From Bacillota bacterium (lineage in GTDB: Bacteria; Bacillota; Ch66; Ch109), in NCBI GenBank assembly GCA_013178275.1, contig JABLWZ010000007.1, positions 98,350 through 162,349 of the forward strand: a stretch of 64,000 nt of DNA, in the 5' to 3' direction. The position numbers and the translations under genes are program-made. This document shows, piece after piece, positions 51,740-61,280 of this stretch (the first letter of the stretch is position 1; every line of letters begins with the position of its first letter). The notes beneath the pieces are model-generated. The model had not been told where the DNA came from. It searched no databases and saw only the letters and a program-made list of their open reading frames with translations.

Positions 51740-54499
51740 CTATCGGGGCTCCGCCATCACCAGCACCGGCGAGAGTTCATCCGCCCCGTCCTTATCATCG
51801 CTGGAAACCTCCAGCCAGTAAAGCTGATCGCCCTGCTTCAGGACCGACAGCCGGTTGTATCCGTTCTCGAACTCCAGCAGCGTGGGCTGATCCGGCCTGC
51901 CGCTACGCACCACCTGCGCCCGGTCCAGGTCCAGCGAGACGCTGGTCGAATCATCGAGCTGCCAGTAGTTGGATATCCCCACCCAGTCCTTGACCTGGTC
52001 TACGACTATGTCGACCCTGGTGCTGGTACTGCTGCCCGGCTTGATGGAGGTGATCCTCCCCGCCCGGAACCTGACCGAGGTGGGCGGCATGCTTCCCCCG
52101 TTGCGGAGGTTGACAGCCAGCACCTGGTTGCCGTAAACGATCAGGTAGGCATACTGGTTGTCCGCGTCCTCCGACCCCCAGCTGGTGTACAGTTCGTTCA
52201 GGTCGATCAGGGTCGCGGGAGAAGAACCGTCGGTGCTGTCGATCACCTGGGTCTCCTGGCTCAGGGACAGGTACTCCTCGTCACCCAGGGACACGCGTTC
52301 CTGCTTCGTCCACTCGTACGCGTCCTCCAGCTTGATCTGGTCCACGCTCAGGTCATCTATCATCCCGCAGATAAACCGCAGGTACTTCCTGCTGTTCACA
52401 TCCGGACCCGACGGATAGTACGGGGTTTCCACCATCACCATCGACGCCCGATAGTCGCTGCCAAAAGGACTGGCCAGCACCACTATGTCCTGGTCCTCCT
52501 TCAGGTATGAAGGACCCACCAGGCGGCCGTCGTGCAGCACCAGGGTGCCGTCGTCCCAGGTTATGCGCTTGTCGTACAGGTTGACGTCAGAAAGCCTGAA
52601 CCACGACTCGCCGTAGTTGACGCGCCTTATCTGGTCGTAAAAGACGCTGGTCAGGGTGGGTTCCACCGCCAGGTGCACCACCTGCTGTTCCCCGTAGTCG
52701 TTCCTGGTCGCCGCGTACACCCTCCGTCCCTTGTACTCGGGGCGCTTGAGTTCCCTCAGGCTTATCTCCCGGCCGCCCACGAACACCTGGGTATCGCTGT
52801 CGACCTCGAAACGCTCCAGCGGCTTCTGGTTGATCCAGTTGGACTGCTGGTACTGTCCGCTGCCCTGGTGGTACTCCCCGGCGCCCTTCAGAACCAGGTT
52901 CCCCGACGCCGGCAGGTACTCCTGCAGGATACCGCGGTAGATATTCACCACCTGGGCCGCGGGCCCCTCCAGCACCACCCTCGCCGCCTGCAGCGGATCG
53001 GCGGTGATCTGTCCCGGCCTCAGCGCGGAAGGGGTCAGTCCGTCCTCCAGGTAGACGTTGGCCATGTCTCCCGGCCGGACCTGCTCCGCCACAATGCTCT
53101 CATTGTTTCGCACGAAAGTCGTGAACGGGGTGAAGGTGTACTCCACCTCGCGGCCGTCTTCCAGCAGCCGCAGGGTGTCTTCCCCCACCTCGACCACCCG
53201 CCCGTAGCGCACCTGCTGCTCGGGAGGGAGGTAACCCGGGTTGGGCTCCGGGACCGACACCTTGATGGCTGCCGCCTTGCCGTCGGCCAGCGACACCTCC
53301 GCGCCCTGGCCGTAAAGCAGGTCGCTTAGGGAGGAGGGCTGTCCGTTGACCTCCACCTCCACGCTCTCACCCAGGGGTATAATGGTCGGCAGCCCCTGTT
53401 CATCGTTTATCACCAGGCGGCCGGCCGCTTCATTCACCTCCTGGATGGTGCCGCTGACCGACTGGGGAGAAGACTGGCTCATAACCTCTATGAAAAATAC
53501 CTCGTCCTGACTGTCGGTAAGGTAGCGGACCTCCTGTCCCGCCTTCAGCAGTTCGGTTCCGCCCACCCGCTTGGAAGCGTTCGAGTACACCACCGCCGAA
53601 CGGTCCAGCGGGGCCTGTCTCCCGTCGCTCATCCTCTGCGGGGACTGAAACACCAGTATGTCCCCCCCGTCGGGATTAGCCACCCGCACCTGGGTCTGGT
53701 TGACAGGGTAGCCCTGGTCGAAACCCGTGATCTGGTCGATCCCCTCGATCTTCCCCCGCTGCTCGGTGATACCCCGCGTGGGGCGCAGGATGGGGTCGGC
53801 CTTATCCAGGATTACCGCCAGCTGGGCGCGGGTCACCCCGCCCTGGGGGTCGAACGCCCGGTCGGAAACCCCCTCCATCAGCTTCTGTTCCACCACCGGG
53901 TCCACCCAGGGAGCGGCCTGGGCCTCGATATCCCCCGAATCCAAAAAACGCGCCAGGGAGCGGCGCTCGCCCCCGTAGTTGGGGGTCAGCTTCAGGGCCT
54001 TGGCCAGCCAGACCGCCACCTCCTGCCGGGAGACGGGTTCGATCCAGGCCAGCGTCGCCTGCTTATCATCCACCAGCCCGGCTGTTTTCGCCTGCGCGAT
54101 AAAACCCTGGGCCCAGGGGTCCGCCTGAGCACCTACGGACGTGGTCAGCAGGGCTTCCTGCTCCATCCCCATCGCCTTGATCAGCCCGGCGATAACCTCC
54201 TGGCGGCTGAGTGTCTTGGCCGGCTGAAACCGCCCGTCGCCTTCTCCCAGCAGCAGTCCCTCGGAGGCCACCCGTACGATCGAGTCCCTCGCCCAGTACC
54301 CGGTCCCCACATCGTTGAACTGGACCCCCTGCCGCAGCGATCCGCCGTCCGTTATCCCATAATAGGTCAGGTTCGACCCGCTTTCCGCGCCCAGCGCCGG
54401 GCTCGGCCCGGACCAACCCGCCGGGAAGACACCAGTCACGAACACCAGCAGCCAAACGCAGACGAGACGCCTTTTCACGGTTTTCCCGACTCTAAACAT
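51740..54499 (-). CDS. Large S-layer-homology protein with N-terminal SLH domains
   Basis: 919 residues. The signal peptide (VCVWLLVFVTGVFPAGWSGP) precedes three SLH domains, about residues 60-235: FNDVGTGYWARDSIVRVASE, QADPWAQGFIAQAKTAGLVD and AAPWVDPVVEQKLMEGVSD. The remaining 680 residues are beta-rich with many acidic strands and repeated short motifs of the type V-V-E-V-G-E-D-T-L-R-L-L, i.e. small barrel-like repeats. It fits the main S-layer or a wall-anchored scaffold. It lies 18 bp after the IPT/TIG protein gene. Confidence 0.9.
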   Translation of the reverse strand: MFRVGKTVKRRLVCVWLLVFVTGVFPAGWSGPSPALGAESGSNLTYYGITDGGSLRQGVQFNDVGTGYWARDSIVRVASEGLLLGEGDGRFQPAKTLSRQEVIAGLIKAMGMEQEALLTTSVGAQADPWAQGFIAQAKTAGLVDDKQATLAWIEPVSRQEVAVWLAKALKLTPNYGGERRSLARFLDSGDIEAQAAPWVDPVVEQKLMEGVSDRAFDPQGGVTRAQLAVILDKADPILRPTRGITEQRGKIEGIDQITGFDQGYPVNQTQVRVANPDGGDILVFQSPQRMSDGRQAPLDRSAVVYSNASKRVGGTELLKAGQEVRYLTDSQDEVFFIEVMSQSSPQSVSGTIQEVNEAAGRLVINDEQGLPTIIPLGESVEVEVNGQPSSLSDLLYGQGAEVSLADGKAAAIKVSVPEPNPGYLPPEQQVRYGRVVEVGEDTLRLLEDGREVEYTFTPFTTFVRNNESIVAEQVRPGDMANVYLEDGLTPSALRPGQITADPLQAARVVLEGPAAQVVNIYRGILQEYLPASGNLVLKGAGEYHQGSGQYQQSNWINQKPLERFEVDSDTQVFVGGREISLRELKRPEYKGRRVYAATRNDYGEQQVVHLAVEPTLTSVFYDQIRRVNYGESWFRLSDVNLYDKRITWDDGTLVLHDGRLVGPSYLKEDQDIVVLASPFGSDYRASMVMVETPYYPSGPDVNSRKYLRFICGMIDDLSVDQIKLEDAYEWTKQERVSLGDEEYLSLSQETQVIDSTDGSSPATLIDLNELYTSWGSEDADNQYAYLIVYGNQVLAVNLRNGGSMPPTSVRFRAGRITSIKPGSSTSTRVDIVVDQVKDWVGISNYWQLDDSTSVSLDLDRAQVVRSGRPDQPTLLEFENGYNRLSVLKQGDQLYWLEVSSDDKDGADELSPVLVMAEPR

Positions 54500-54517
54500 A
54501 GACCCCCAGCCCTCCCG

Positions 54518-57500
54518 TTAATACCTCTTGATTATCAGTGCGTACCGGCCCGGTTTGATCACCGACACACTCCCGGTGCCCAGGGAGGGGTTGGTGGTCC
54601 CCGAGGTTTCGACCCAGACGCGGGTCGATTCGTCGAAGTAGTAGACTCCCCCTGGCTGAGCGCCGCTCCACTGGCGGGACGCCGCCTTGAGGGTCAGGTT
54701 GACGGGGAAGTTGAACAATCCCTGCATCGACTGCACCCGGGTATTCGCCTGGGCCTCTCCCAGTAGTTCTATCCCACCGATCAGCTGGTACCCGGAGCCG
54801 AGTCTCGCGGTGGCCCTTTCGACCTCCGCCGGTTTCAGCGTCCGCATTATCAGCCGGCCGTATATGTCCAGGGCCCCCTCGATCCCGCTGGCCCACCCCG
54901 ACCCTTCCTCCGCTTCCCTGATCTCCGAGGTGTACAGCGCGTTCTGAGCAAAGCTCACCTTACCCAGGCTGGTGTCCACGTATATGGACCTGCCGCTTAA
55001 CGTCAGAATCGAATCGGGGATGTTGATCCTCACCTGTTTTACCTGTCCGTATTGATTATCGGTTAATTCCAGGTAATCCTGAACCGTTTCCGTGCGCGGC
55101 TGAGAGCCGATGGTGATGTTCAGGGAATCCTTCTGCAGATCGATCGTGGAGAACACCAGGTCTTCCTCGTACTCATAATCGTCTTCATCGGTTTCCCCTA
55201 TCCGCTCCAGGCGCTCCACCGACAGGGGGTAAGGGTCGGCCTGCACCCATATCGAGGCCTTCCCACTGCCCACCGCGTGCAGCACGAAGTAATAATCGGT
55301 ATCCGGCCTGACCCGGTTCATCGTGTAATGGGTCTTCCTGGTGCTGCCGATAAACTGCAGCTCCGCGTCGTTTATCTCGTCGTCGCTGCGGATGTTGTCA
55401 TCGTTATCGTAGTCCCCGTCCCGGACCAGGGTCACCCGGAAAATGCCCGTGCTGTTGCTCCAGGACGTGCGGTCCACCTGGTAGTAATGTCCATGGACAC
55501 GGATCCTGGCCCCCAGCAGGTCGTGGGTGGCGTCATCATATTCATAGGTATCGTCGTCCAGCAGGGTGATCTCGTCGAATCCGACCCAGCTTCCGCTGAC
55601 CCTGATCTCCACGCCGTCGGCCCCCTCGACGTCTTCATCGTCGGGGACCTTGAAGTAGTAATCGTCCGGGACTATCTCATCGCCCTCATCATCGTCCTCC
55701 ACGCTGTCGATAAAGTACTCCTCGGTCGAGGCGTATATCTCGTAGGTATAAGTCCCCTCGGTCCCCAGGGCATCCCAGCTCAGTTCGATGCAGCGGTCAG
55801 CCACCAGTCGGGCGATGAACCCGGTGGGGGCCGCGGGCGTCGTGTCCGCCACGTAGGTGAACCCGTCGGGAAGGGTGGCCTGCCCGAAATCGGAGTTGCG
55901 GACCACCACGTCGTAAACTCCCGCCGCCTGTGGCGGGGTCTTGCACGTGATGGTGGTGTAATTGCCGTCCTCCTGGACGATATCGTCCGCCAGCAGGGTC
56001 CCGAAGTAGACCTCGGCATTGGGGCGGAAGTTGGTGCCCACGATGGTTACCCGGGTCCCCCCCTTTTCGGGTCCGGTGTTGGGGGTGACCGAGATAATGG
56101 TGGGCGCGCTCTCCGGCTGTATATACGCCCAGCCCTCGATCAAGGTATAGCTGCCCCCGTCCTCCACATTGACCACGATCACATCCAGCCTGACCCCCAG
56201 GTCGGCCGTCGTGCCCGCCGGGGTGCTGATGACTATCTCCCCGTCATCATTTCTCGAAACCACCTCGGCCTCCCTTACCCCTATGTAAACCTTGGCCTGC
56301 GGGCGGAAGTCGGTGCCGGTGATGGTCACCAGCGTGCCGCCCGCCAGCGTGCCGGACGTGGGATCGATTTCAGTGATGGTAGGCACCGCGATGGGACTCA
56401 CGATGGTCACATCGATCGTGTCCTCAGCCCCGTCGGGGTTCAGCAGCCGGAGGGTCCGGGTTCCCACCGTCCCCTGCTCCACCGTGATCAGCCGCAGGTG
56501 GGTGTCGCTGAGCACCTCCACCCGGTTGTAGTCCGTTCCGTCGATATTAACCGTGTCGTCCAGCTCCACCTCTTCCATGGTGCCGCTGAAATCCGTCTCC
56601 ATGAATACCCTGGTTCCCCGCACGGTATAGGTCGTATTGCCGACCGTCCGAGTGGAGGGCAGGACCAGCCCGGTCCCCACCAGGTTGATCACCGTGTCCC
56701 CGGCCTTGTCCGCCGTGGCGGGAATCAGCGTCGTGGCGGACAGCCGGGACTGGGTATAGGTAAACCCGTTGTTGAGGGTCGCCACCCCCCCGTCGTAGTT
56801 GACCACTACCACCGGCCGGGGTCCGCTGGTCGCGGAAGGCGGCACCAGCACGGTCAGGGTCTGTCCTTCGATGCTGTCGGTAAAGCTCAGCACCGTCGCC
56901 GGGGTGGTGCCGATGTACACGGTGGGCAGATGCTCCACACCTTCGTACAGGTTTCGGAAGTCCTGCCCGAAGATCTCGATGTCGTAGCCCCCGGTACCCG
57001 AGCCGCTGTTGGGGGTCACCGATATGATCGAGGGAGAACTGACAGGGACTTTATACTGAAACCCGTCCATGACCAGGTCGGTCCCGCCGTCGGGGTTCAT
57101 CAGTACCACGTCCTTAAAACCGCACTCCGCCATGGGGATCGCGGGAATCCGTACCGCCGCCACCGTGACCCATTTCCCGGTATCGGCGTCCCTCCCCGAG
57201 GTCTCCAGGCTCAGCACCGTCGCCGCATACTCGCCGAAGTAGACCTGGCACCCGGTGCGGAAGTCGAGGCCCTCTATCAGCACCACTCCCCCGCCGATAT
57301 ACGAACCCGAATTGGGAGTGATCGAGATTATCTCCGGATCGCTCACCGGGACCTGGAACCTGAAGGTGCCGCTCGCGGTCGCCGTGGCCGTGTCGGGATT
57401 GACCACCCTCACGGTGTAGTCCCCCGCGCTGCCCAGGTTGGGCACCCGCACCTCGATCAGGGTGTCGCTGACCACGTAGATGCCGCACCCTCCGTCGTCG

Positions 57501-60361
57501 ATCCCGGTCGGGTCATTGTTATCGGCAGGGTCTTCTACCACCGTGTCCCCGAAATACACCCGGCTGGATTTGACGCCCCCCCCGCCCTTCACGAAGTCGG
57601 TACCCACGATGTGCACCAGGGTCCCGGCCTCCCCGTGGTTAGGAGTGAAGCTGGTGATCCGGGGGTCGGAGGTGATGACGCGGTAGGTAAATCCGCTGCT
57701 CAGGGTGGCCAGGCCCCCGGTCTCCGTGTTGAGCACCTGCACGTCTACCTCCCCCGGGACAGCGTGCGCGGGGGTCCGGCCGGTGATCCGGCTCCCGCCC
57801 GAGCTGACCTGGATCCCGGTGGCCGGCTCGCCGTCGAAGGTCACCATTATCGGCCCTCCGAAAGTGTTGCCGCTGATGGTGAAGTCGGTGCCCCCGGTGG
57901 TAGGCCCTTCATTCGGGTCGATGCTGGTTATCTGCGGGTTGTCATCGGGATCCTTGTAAGTGATCGCGTCAGCTTTGGTGACCGTGCCCGTGTCGGGGTT
58001 GATGATGGTTAAATCATAGCTCCCGAGCGCCTGGGGAGGGGTGTAGAACTTGATCTTCACCCCCGGCGGGTCTTCTTCGTCGTCGAGTCTCGTCCCGTCG
58101 CTGGCGATAACCCGCACCTCTTCATCGGGGATGGTAACCGCGCCCACCTGCACCACCGCGTCGTATAGAAAATCGGTGCCGGTCACGGTCACCAGCACCC
58201 CGCCGGTCAAAGGCGAAACCGCGGGAGAGATCGTCGTGATGGTCGGGTTGCTGATGTACTTGAACCCGTTGGTCAGGGTGCCTTCCCCTTCATCGATGGG
58301 GTTGTAGACGATCACGTCCACATCTCCGCGGGCGGCCCCACTGGGGGTGGTCACCGTCGCCACGGTATGGACCTTGTTATTGGGGGCCAGCCCCAGATAC
58401 TGTATATTCGTCACCGTTGCCCGGCAGGCGGGGGTTCTGGTCCCGAAGTAGACCTCCACATTGGACTGGAAATCCCAGCCGTCCACCACCACCGTGGTGC
58501 CTCCCGCCGTCGAACCCAGGGCCGGGGTGACCGTGTTGATTTCCGGTTCGCTTTTCGTCAGTTTATAGGTAAACTGGTTTTCCGCCTTCTCCTGCTCCTG
58601 GCGGCTCAGCCCCGAGATCACCGCCCCGTCGTGGGCCGGAGCGTGGTAGCGCACCTCCTCGGTGGTCGAAACCACCACATCCACCGACTGCTCCTGCCGG
58701 GGTATCAGGGTGATGGTAGGGACCTTGATGGTCAGTATCCAGTAGCCGGTTGTCGGCTGCCTGGTGATGGAGACGAGGGTGGCGTAGTTCCCTCCCACCG
58801 TACACCTCAGGGTTCTTATATAATCAGCGTCCACTTCTAACCCGGTAATGGGGTCGGTCACCGGGTATTCCTCTATCGTGCTGAGGGTGGTGCCGGACAG
58901 CGCCTTGGGCAGACCCGTGGCGAAGTTGAACGGGTCTCCGTTCATGAACTTGGTCGACCCCGTTTCGGAACGGAAGCGGACAAAATTGCGGCCGGTCACC
59001 GTGACCTCTTTCCCTTCCGATTCCTCCCCGAAGTCGGGGTTGACGACCCCGACATAGAGGGCCTCGGAGACCAGGGTGTAGGTAAACCCGTTGGTCATCA
59101 CCGCGAATACATCGTCGGGGAACACCGGGTCTCTCACGTACACGTTCACCGGGCCTTCCGGCCCGGACGGTGTGGTCGCCTGCAGGATGGTGGTCCCCGA
59201 TGGCGCTCCCGCCGGCGGGGTCACCACCGACACATTGGTCGCCTGGCTGCTTCCGAACCAGACCTCCATGTCGCTCTGGAAGCCCCGGCCGGTTACCTGC
59301 ACCACCGTACCCCCGCTCGTCCTCCCCGAGTTGGGGGACACCGAGGTTATCTCCAACTCCCCCGGGGTCGGCAGGATCTCGATCTCCGACTTCAGGGTCA
59401 CCATCTGGCCCTCGTGGGTCCCATCATTCAGGTCCGGCAGGGTAACCCGCAGGTCCTTCTTCCCAGTGGTGCTGTCCAGGGGGGTGGGCACCTTGATCTT
59501 GAGCCATTTCCCATCGGCACGGACTTCGTTATCCGGGTCGCCTAGGGTCACCTCCACCAGGCCACCCGCCAGGTCCACTATACTGTGTTCATAAAAACCC
59601 TGTCCCGTGACCTCCAGAGTGCTGCCGACCAGCACCTGGGTGCGGCTGATGTTGGAGATGTCCGGGGTCGGGTACAGCGTAATGTTCGGATGATCGACCA
59701 CCGCCCCGTACTGGGTCTCCAGGTGCACGTCCACCACCTGACCGTCTGTAAAACCAGCCGGGACCTTAAACTGGATAAAAGAGTAATCGCTGGCCACGAT
59801 ATCCGTCAGCGGGACCGTGATCCCTCCCAGCCGCAGCAGGGAGACCGGCTGGTTCAGGCGATGGCCGGTCAGTATCAGCTGGGACTCGCGGTTGTATCCC
59901 GTCACGAGCCCCGATGTATCGCGGATGAAGTACACGTCGGTATTCCGCTTGTACCCGTCGATGGTGGGATCGGCGTAGAAAGTGAAGGGAGTGGTGTCGC
60001 TGGTCGGTATAGGGTCGCCGTTGGTCACGATCACCGTTCCCACCTTCTGCTCGCTGCCGGCCATTCCGAGAGTCACATCCGGCATCAGGAAGGTTACCTT
60101 GGTAGACGTCGGGCTGCCCAGGACCGTGGCGTTGTAAATGGGAGCAGTGCCCACCTGGATCTGGACCGTGCTGCCGGGGCCGAAATTGCTGCCGGTGACC
60201 ACCACCGCATACCCGCCCGAGGCGTTGCCCGCAGACGGGGAGATGCTGGTGATGGAGGCGTCCGCGGCCCTCGCCGCCGGGACCCCGCCCGGTCCCAACA
60301 TGCCCACCAGGAACGTCAGGATAAGCAATATCGGCAGCCAGACCCGCCTGCACCTCTTCAT
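54518..60361 (-). CDS. Giant secreted IPT/TIG-repeat surface protein
   Basis: 1947 residues from ATG at 60361, behind GAGGAGG. Signal peptide RRVWLPILLILTFLVGMLGP, then 13 IPT/TIG immunoglobulin-like repeats to about residue 1410; typical openings are ITSISPSAGNASGGYAVVVT, ITSVSPNSGRTSGGTVVQVT and IISVTPNTGPEKGGTRVTIV. A fibronectin-III-like domain follows (PAAPTGFIARLVADRCIELS) interrupted by acidic loops such as DGDYDNDDNIRSDDE that could bind calcium, then a C-terminal 300-residue domain without a sorting signal. Two SLH genes downstream suggest it is held by the S-layer. Likely adhesion or scaffold; ligand unknown. Confidence 0.9.
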   Translation of the reverse strand: MKRCRRVWLPILLILTFLVGMLGPGGVPAARAADASITSISPSAGNASGGYAVVVTGSNFGPGSTVQIQVGTAPIYNATVLGSPTSTKVTFLMPDVTLGMAGSEQKVGTVIVTNGDPIPTSDTTPFTFYADPTIDGYKRNTDVYFIRDTSGLVTGYNRESQLILTGHRLNQPVSLLRLGGITVPLTDIVASDYSFIQFKVPAGFTDGQVVDVHLETQYGAVVDHPNITLYPTPDISNISRTQVLVGSTLEVTGQGFYEHSIVDLAGGLVEVTLGDPDNEVRADGKWLKIKVPTPLDSTTGKKDLRVTLPDLNDGTHEGQMVTLKSEIEILPTPGELEITSVSPNSGRTSGGTVVQVTGRGFQSDMEVWFGSSQATNVSVVTPPAGAPSGTTILQATTPSGPEGPVNVYVRDPVFPDDVFAVMTNGFTYTLVSEALYVGVVNPDFGEESEGKEVTVTGRNFVRFRSETGSTKFMNGDPFNFATGLPKALSGTTLSTIEEYPVTDPITGLEVDADYIRTLRCTVGGNYATLVSITRQPTTGYWILTIKVPTITLIPRQEQSVDVVVSTTEEVRYHAPAHDGAVISGLSRQEQEKAENQFTYKLTKSEPEINTVTPALGSTAGGTTVVVDGWDFQSNVEVYFGTRTPACRATVTNIQYLGLAPNNKVHTVATVTTPSGAARGDVDVIVYNPIDEGEGTLTNGFKYISNPTITTISPAVSPLTGGVLVTVTGTDFLYDAVVQVGAVTIPDEEVRVIASDGTRLDDEEDPPGVKIKFYTPPQALGSYDLTIINPDTGTVTKADAITYKDPDDNPQITSIDPNEGPTTGGTDFTISGNTFGGPIMVTFDGEPATGIQVSSGGSRITGRTPAHAVPGEVDVQVLNTETGGLATLSSGFTYRVITSDPRITSFTPNHGEAGTLVHIVGTDFVKGGGGVKSSRVYFGDTVVEDPADNNDPTGIDDGGCGIYVVSDTLIEVRVPNLGSAGDYTVRVVNPDTATATASGTFRFQVPVSDPEIISITPNSGSYIGGGVVLIEGLDFRTGCQVYFGEYAATVLSLETSGRDADTGKWVTVAAVRIPAIPMAECGFKDVVLMNPDGGTDLVMDGFQYKVPVSSPSIISVTPNSGSGTGGYDIEIFGQDFRNLYEGVEHLPTVYIGTTPATVLSFTDSIEGQTLTVLVPPSATSGPRPVVVVNYDGGVATLNNGFTYTQSRLSATTLIPATADKAGDTVINLVGTGLVLPSTRTVGNTTYTVRGTRVFMETDFSGTMEEVELDDTVNIDGTDYNRVEVLSDTHLRLITVEQGTVGTRTLRLLNPDGAEDTIDVTIVSPIAVPTITEIDPTSGTLAGGTLVTITGTDFRPQAKVYIGVREAEVVSRNDDGEIVISTPAGTTADLGVRLDVIVVNVEDGGSYTLIEGWAYIQPESAPTIISVTPNTGPEKGGTRVTIVGTNFRPNAEVYFGTLLADDIVQEDGNYTTITCKTPPQAAGVYDVVVRNSDFGQATLPDGFTYVADTTPAAPTGFIARLVADRCIELSWDALGTEGTYTYEIYASTEEYFIDSVEDDDEGDEIVPDDYYFKVPDDEDVEGADGVEIRVSGSWVGFDEITLLDDDTYEYDDATHDLLGARIRVHGHYYQVDRTSWSNSTGIFRVTLVRDGDYDNDDNIRSDDEINDAELQFIGSTRKTHYTMNRVRPDTDYYFVLHAVGSGKASIWVQADPYPLSVERLERIGETDEDDYEYEEDLVFSTIDLQKDSLNITIGSQPRTETVQDYLELTDNQYGQVKQVRINIPDSILTLSGRSIYVDTSLGKVSFAQNALYTSEIREAEEGSGWASGIEGALDIYGRLIMRTLKPAEVERATARLGSGYQLIGGIELLGEAQANTRVQSMQGLFNFPVNLTLKAASRQWSGAQPGGVYYFDESTRVWVETSGTTNPSLGTGSVSVIKPGRYALIIKRY

Positions 60362-60749
60362 ATAGACCTCCTCATATAAAAAGCTCAAAGCCAAAAACCC
60401 AGATTCCGGTCCCGGGTAAAAAAATACCCATTACGTTATCGTAAAAAAACGCTCCCCGGCTGGATGCTTTTTTCCAGCCGTTTAACACGATAATAGCAGA
60501 ACCAGCCTGGGCAAAACGCCGATTTTCTGCAAAACCCGCCTGATAATCCAATAATTAATGGTAACCAGAAAAGTGGCAGTGACCCCGGTCACCATCAACC
60601 AAGAAACCACGCTTATTACTAAATCCAGGGCTGGTTTTGACTCAGAATTTCAGATAAAATACCCAGTATCTTCCAGCGGCGCGTAAAAGAAAAGACCAGC
60701 TCTTCCGAATAGTTGCTAAGTATTAAGTTCATACGATAGAATCAAGGCC
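60362..60749. other. Leader region of the surface operon
   Basis: 388 bp with no gene. It should carry the operon promoter. A 9-bp-type stem GCTCCCCGGCTGGA / TCCAGCC (60452-60480) is seen; nothing else recognised. Confidence 0.5.
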
Positions 60750-61010
60750 GCATTCAATCTCTGGCTATGGCTGGGCCTCACCCTGACGGTGTCTTGTCGC
60801 CCTACCTCTCGATCTGTGCTGCATGCTACTCATGCTTCGGGTAGAAGAGGTAGTAAGGCCGAACTTGCATCCATGCAATCGGCCTTCCAGCGGCATCCAT
60901 GCCGCTTGCCCTTCTTCTACCAGTCAGCCTTCGCAGTGCAGCAATACGATCTATCGCTAACGGCTCACGCCCCCGCAGGGTTCACCCACTATCTGGGGCT
61001 GATTGAATGC
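60750..61010 (-). repeat. Structured repeat element, copy C
   Basis: Minus orientation. Closing stem GCATTCAATC / GATTGAATGC (60750-60759, 61001-61010), perfect. ACCCTGCGG pairs with CCG-T-CAGGGT (plus 60973-60981 with 60780-60789). GATC-gtat-TGCTGC pairs with GCAGCA-ca-GATC (60938-60951 with 60811-60822). The central domain is GGTAGAAGA/TCTTCTACC around GCGGC/GCCGC and GGCCGA...TTCGGCC, inner TTGCA/TGCAA: same plan as copy A, largely different bases. Confidence 0.85.
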
Positions 61011-61035
61011 TGGGTGTTTTTGTCTACGGTCTGAA

Positions 61036-61218
61036 ACTTGGCTATCGCCAAGTCCTTGACGAAGGCGAGAGCCTTAGTTACGAAGAAAGCTAGGCTACCG
61101 CCAAGAGCGGGAGCCGTAGCTGCACTTGCTTCGAAGTGCACTTACGAGAATCAGAAAGTATCAGCATATACTTTCTGATTATGCAAGCACTACCGCAGCC
61201 CACTATCAGAGGCTGATT
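61036..61218 (-). repeat. Hairpin array next to copy C, sharing its 5' motif
   Basis: Five stems in 145 bp: ACTTGGC/GCCAAGT (61036-61053), AAGGC/GCCTT (61062-61075), a bulged CTAGGCTACCGC / GCGGGAGCCGTAG (61090-61118), TGCACTT/AAGTGCA (61121-61140), and a perfect 13-bp AATCAGAAAGTAT / ATACTTTCTGATT (61149-61180). At 61199-61218, CCCACTATCAGAGGCTGATT nearly repeats the 5' motif of copy C (minus strand), so this may be a related element truncated by, or in tandem with, copy C. Confidence 0.7.
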
Positions 61219-61221
61219 AAA

Positions 61222-61247
61222 GCAAAAAACCGCCGGCGGCGGTTTGC
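61222..61247 (-). terminator. Intrinsic terminator
   Basis: Minus strand GCAAACCGCC / GGCGGTTTTTTGC around a 3-base loop, with a T6 run (61224-61229). It ends the DUF3298-like gene 33 bp after its stop. Confidence 0.85.
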
Positions 61248-61280
61248 TGTGCACCCTTGTTTTTCTTGTAAAACTCCTAT

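Noticed and set aside
55277..58012. Plus-strand open frame of 911 codons opposite the IPT/TIG gene
   Set aside because: It is the antisense of a clearly real minus-strand gene in a high-GC region; its product is Arg/Pro/His-rich low complexity without domains or ribosome site.
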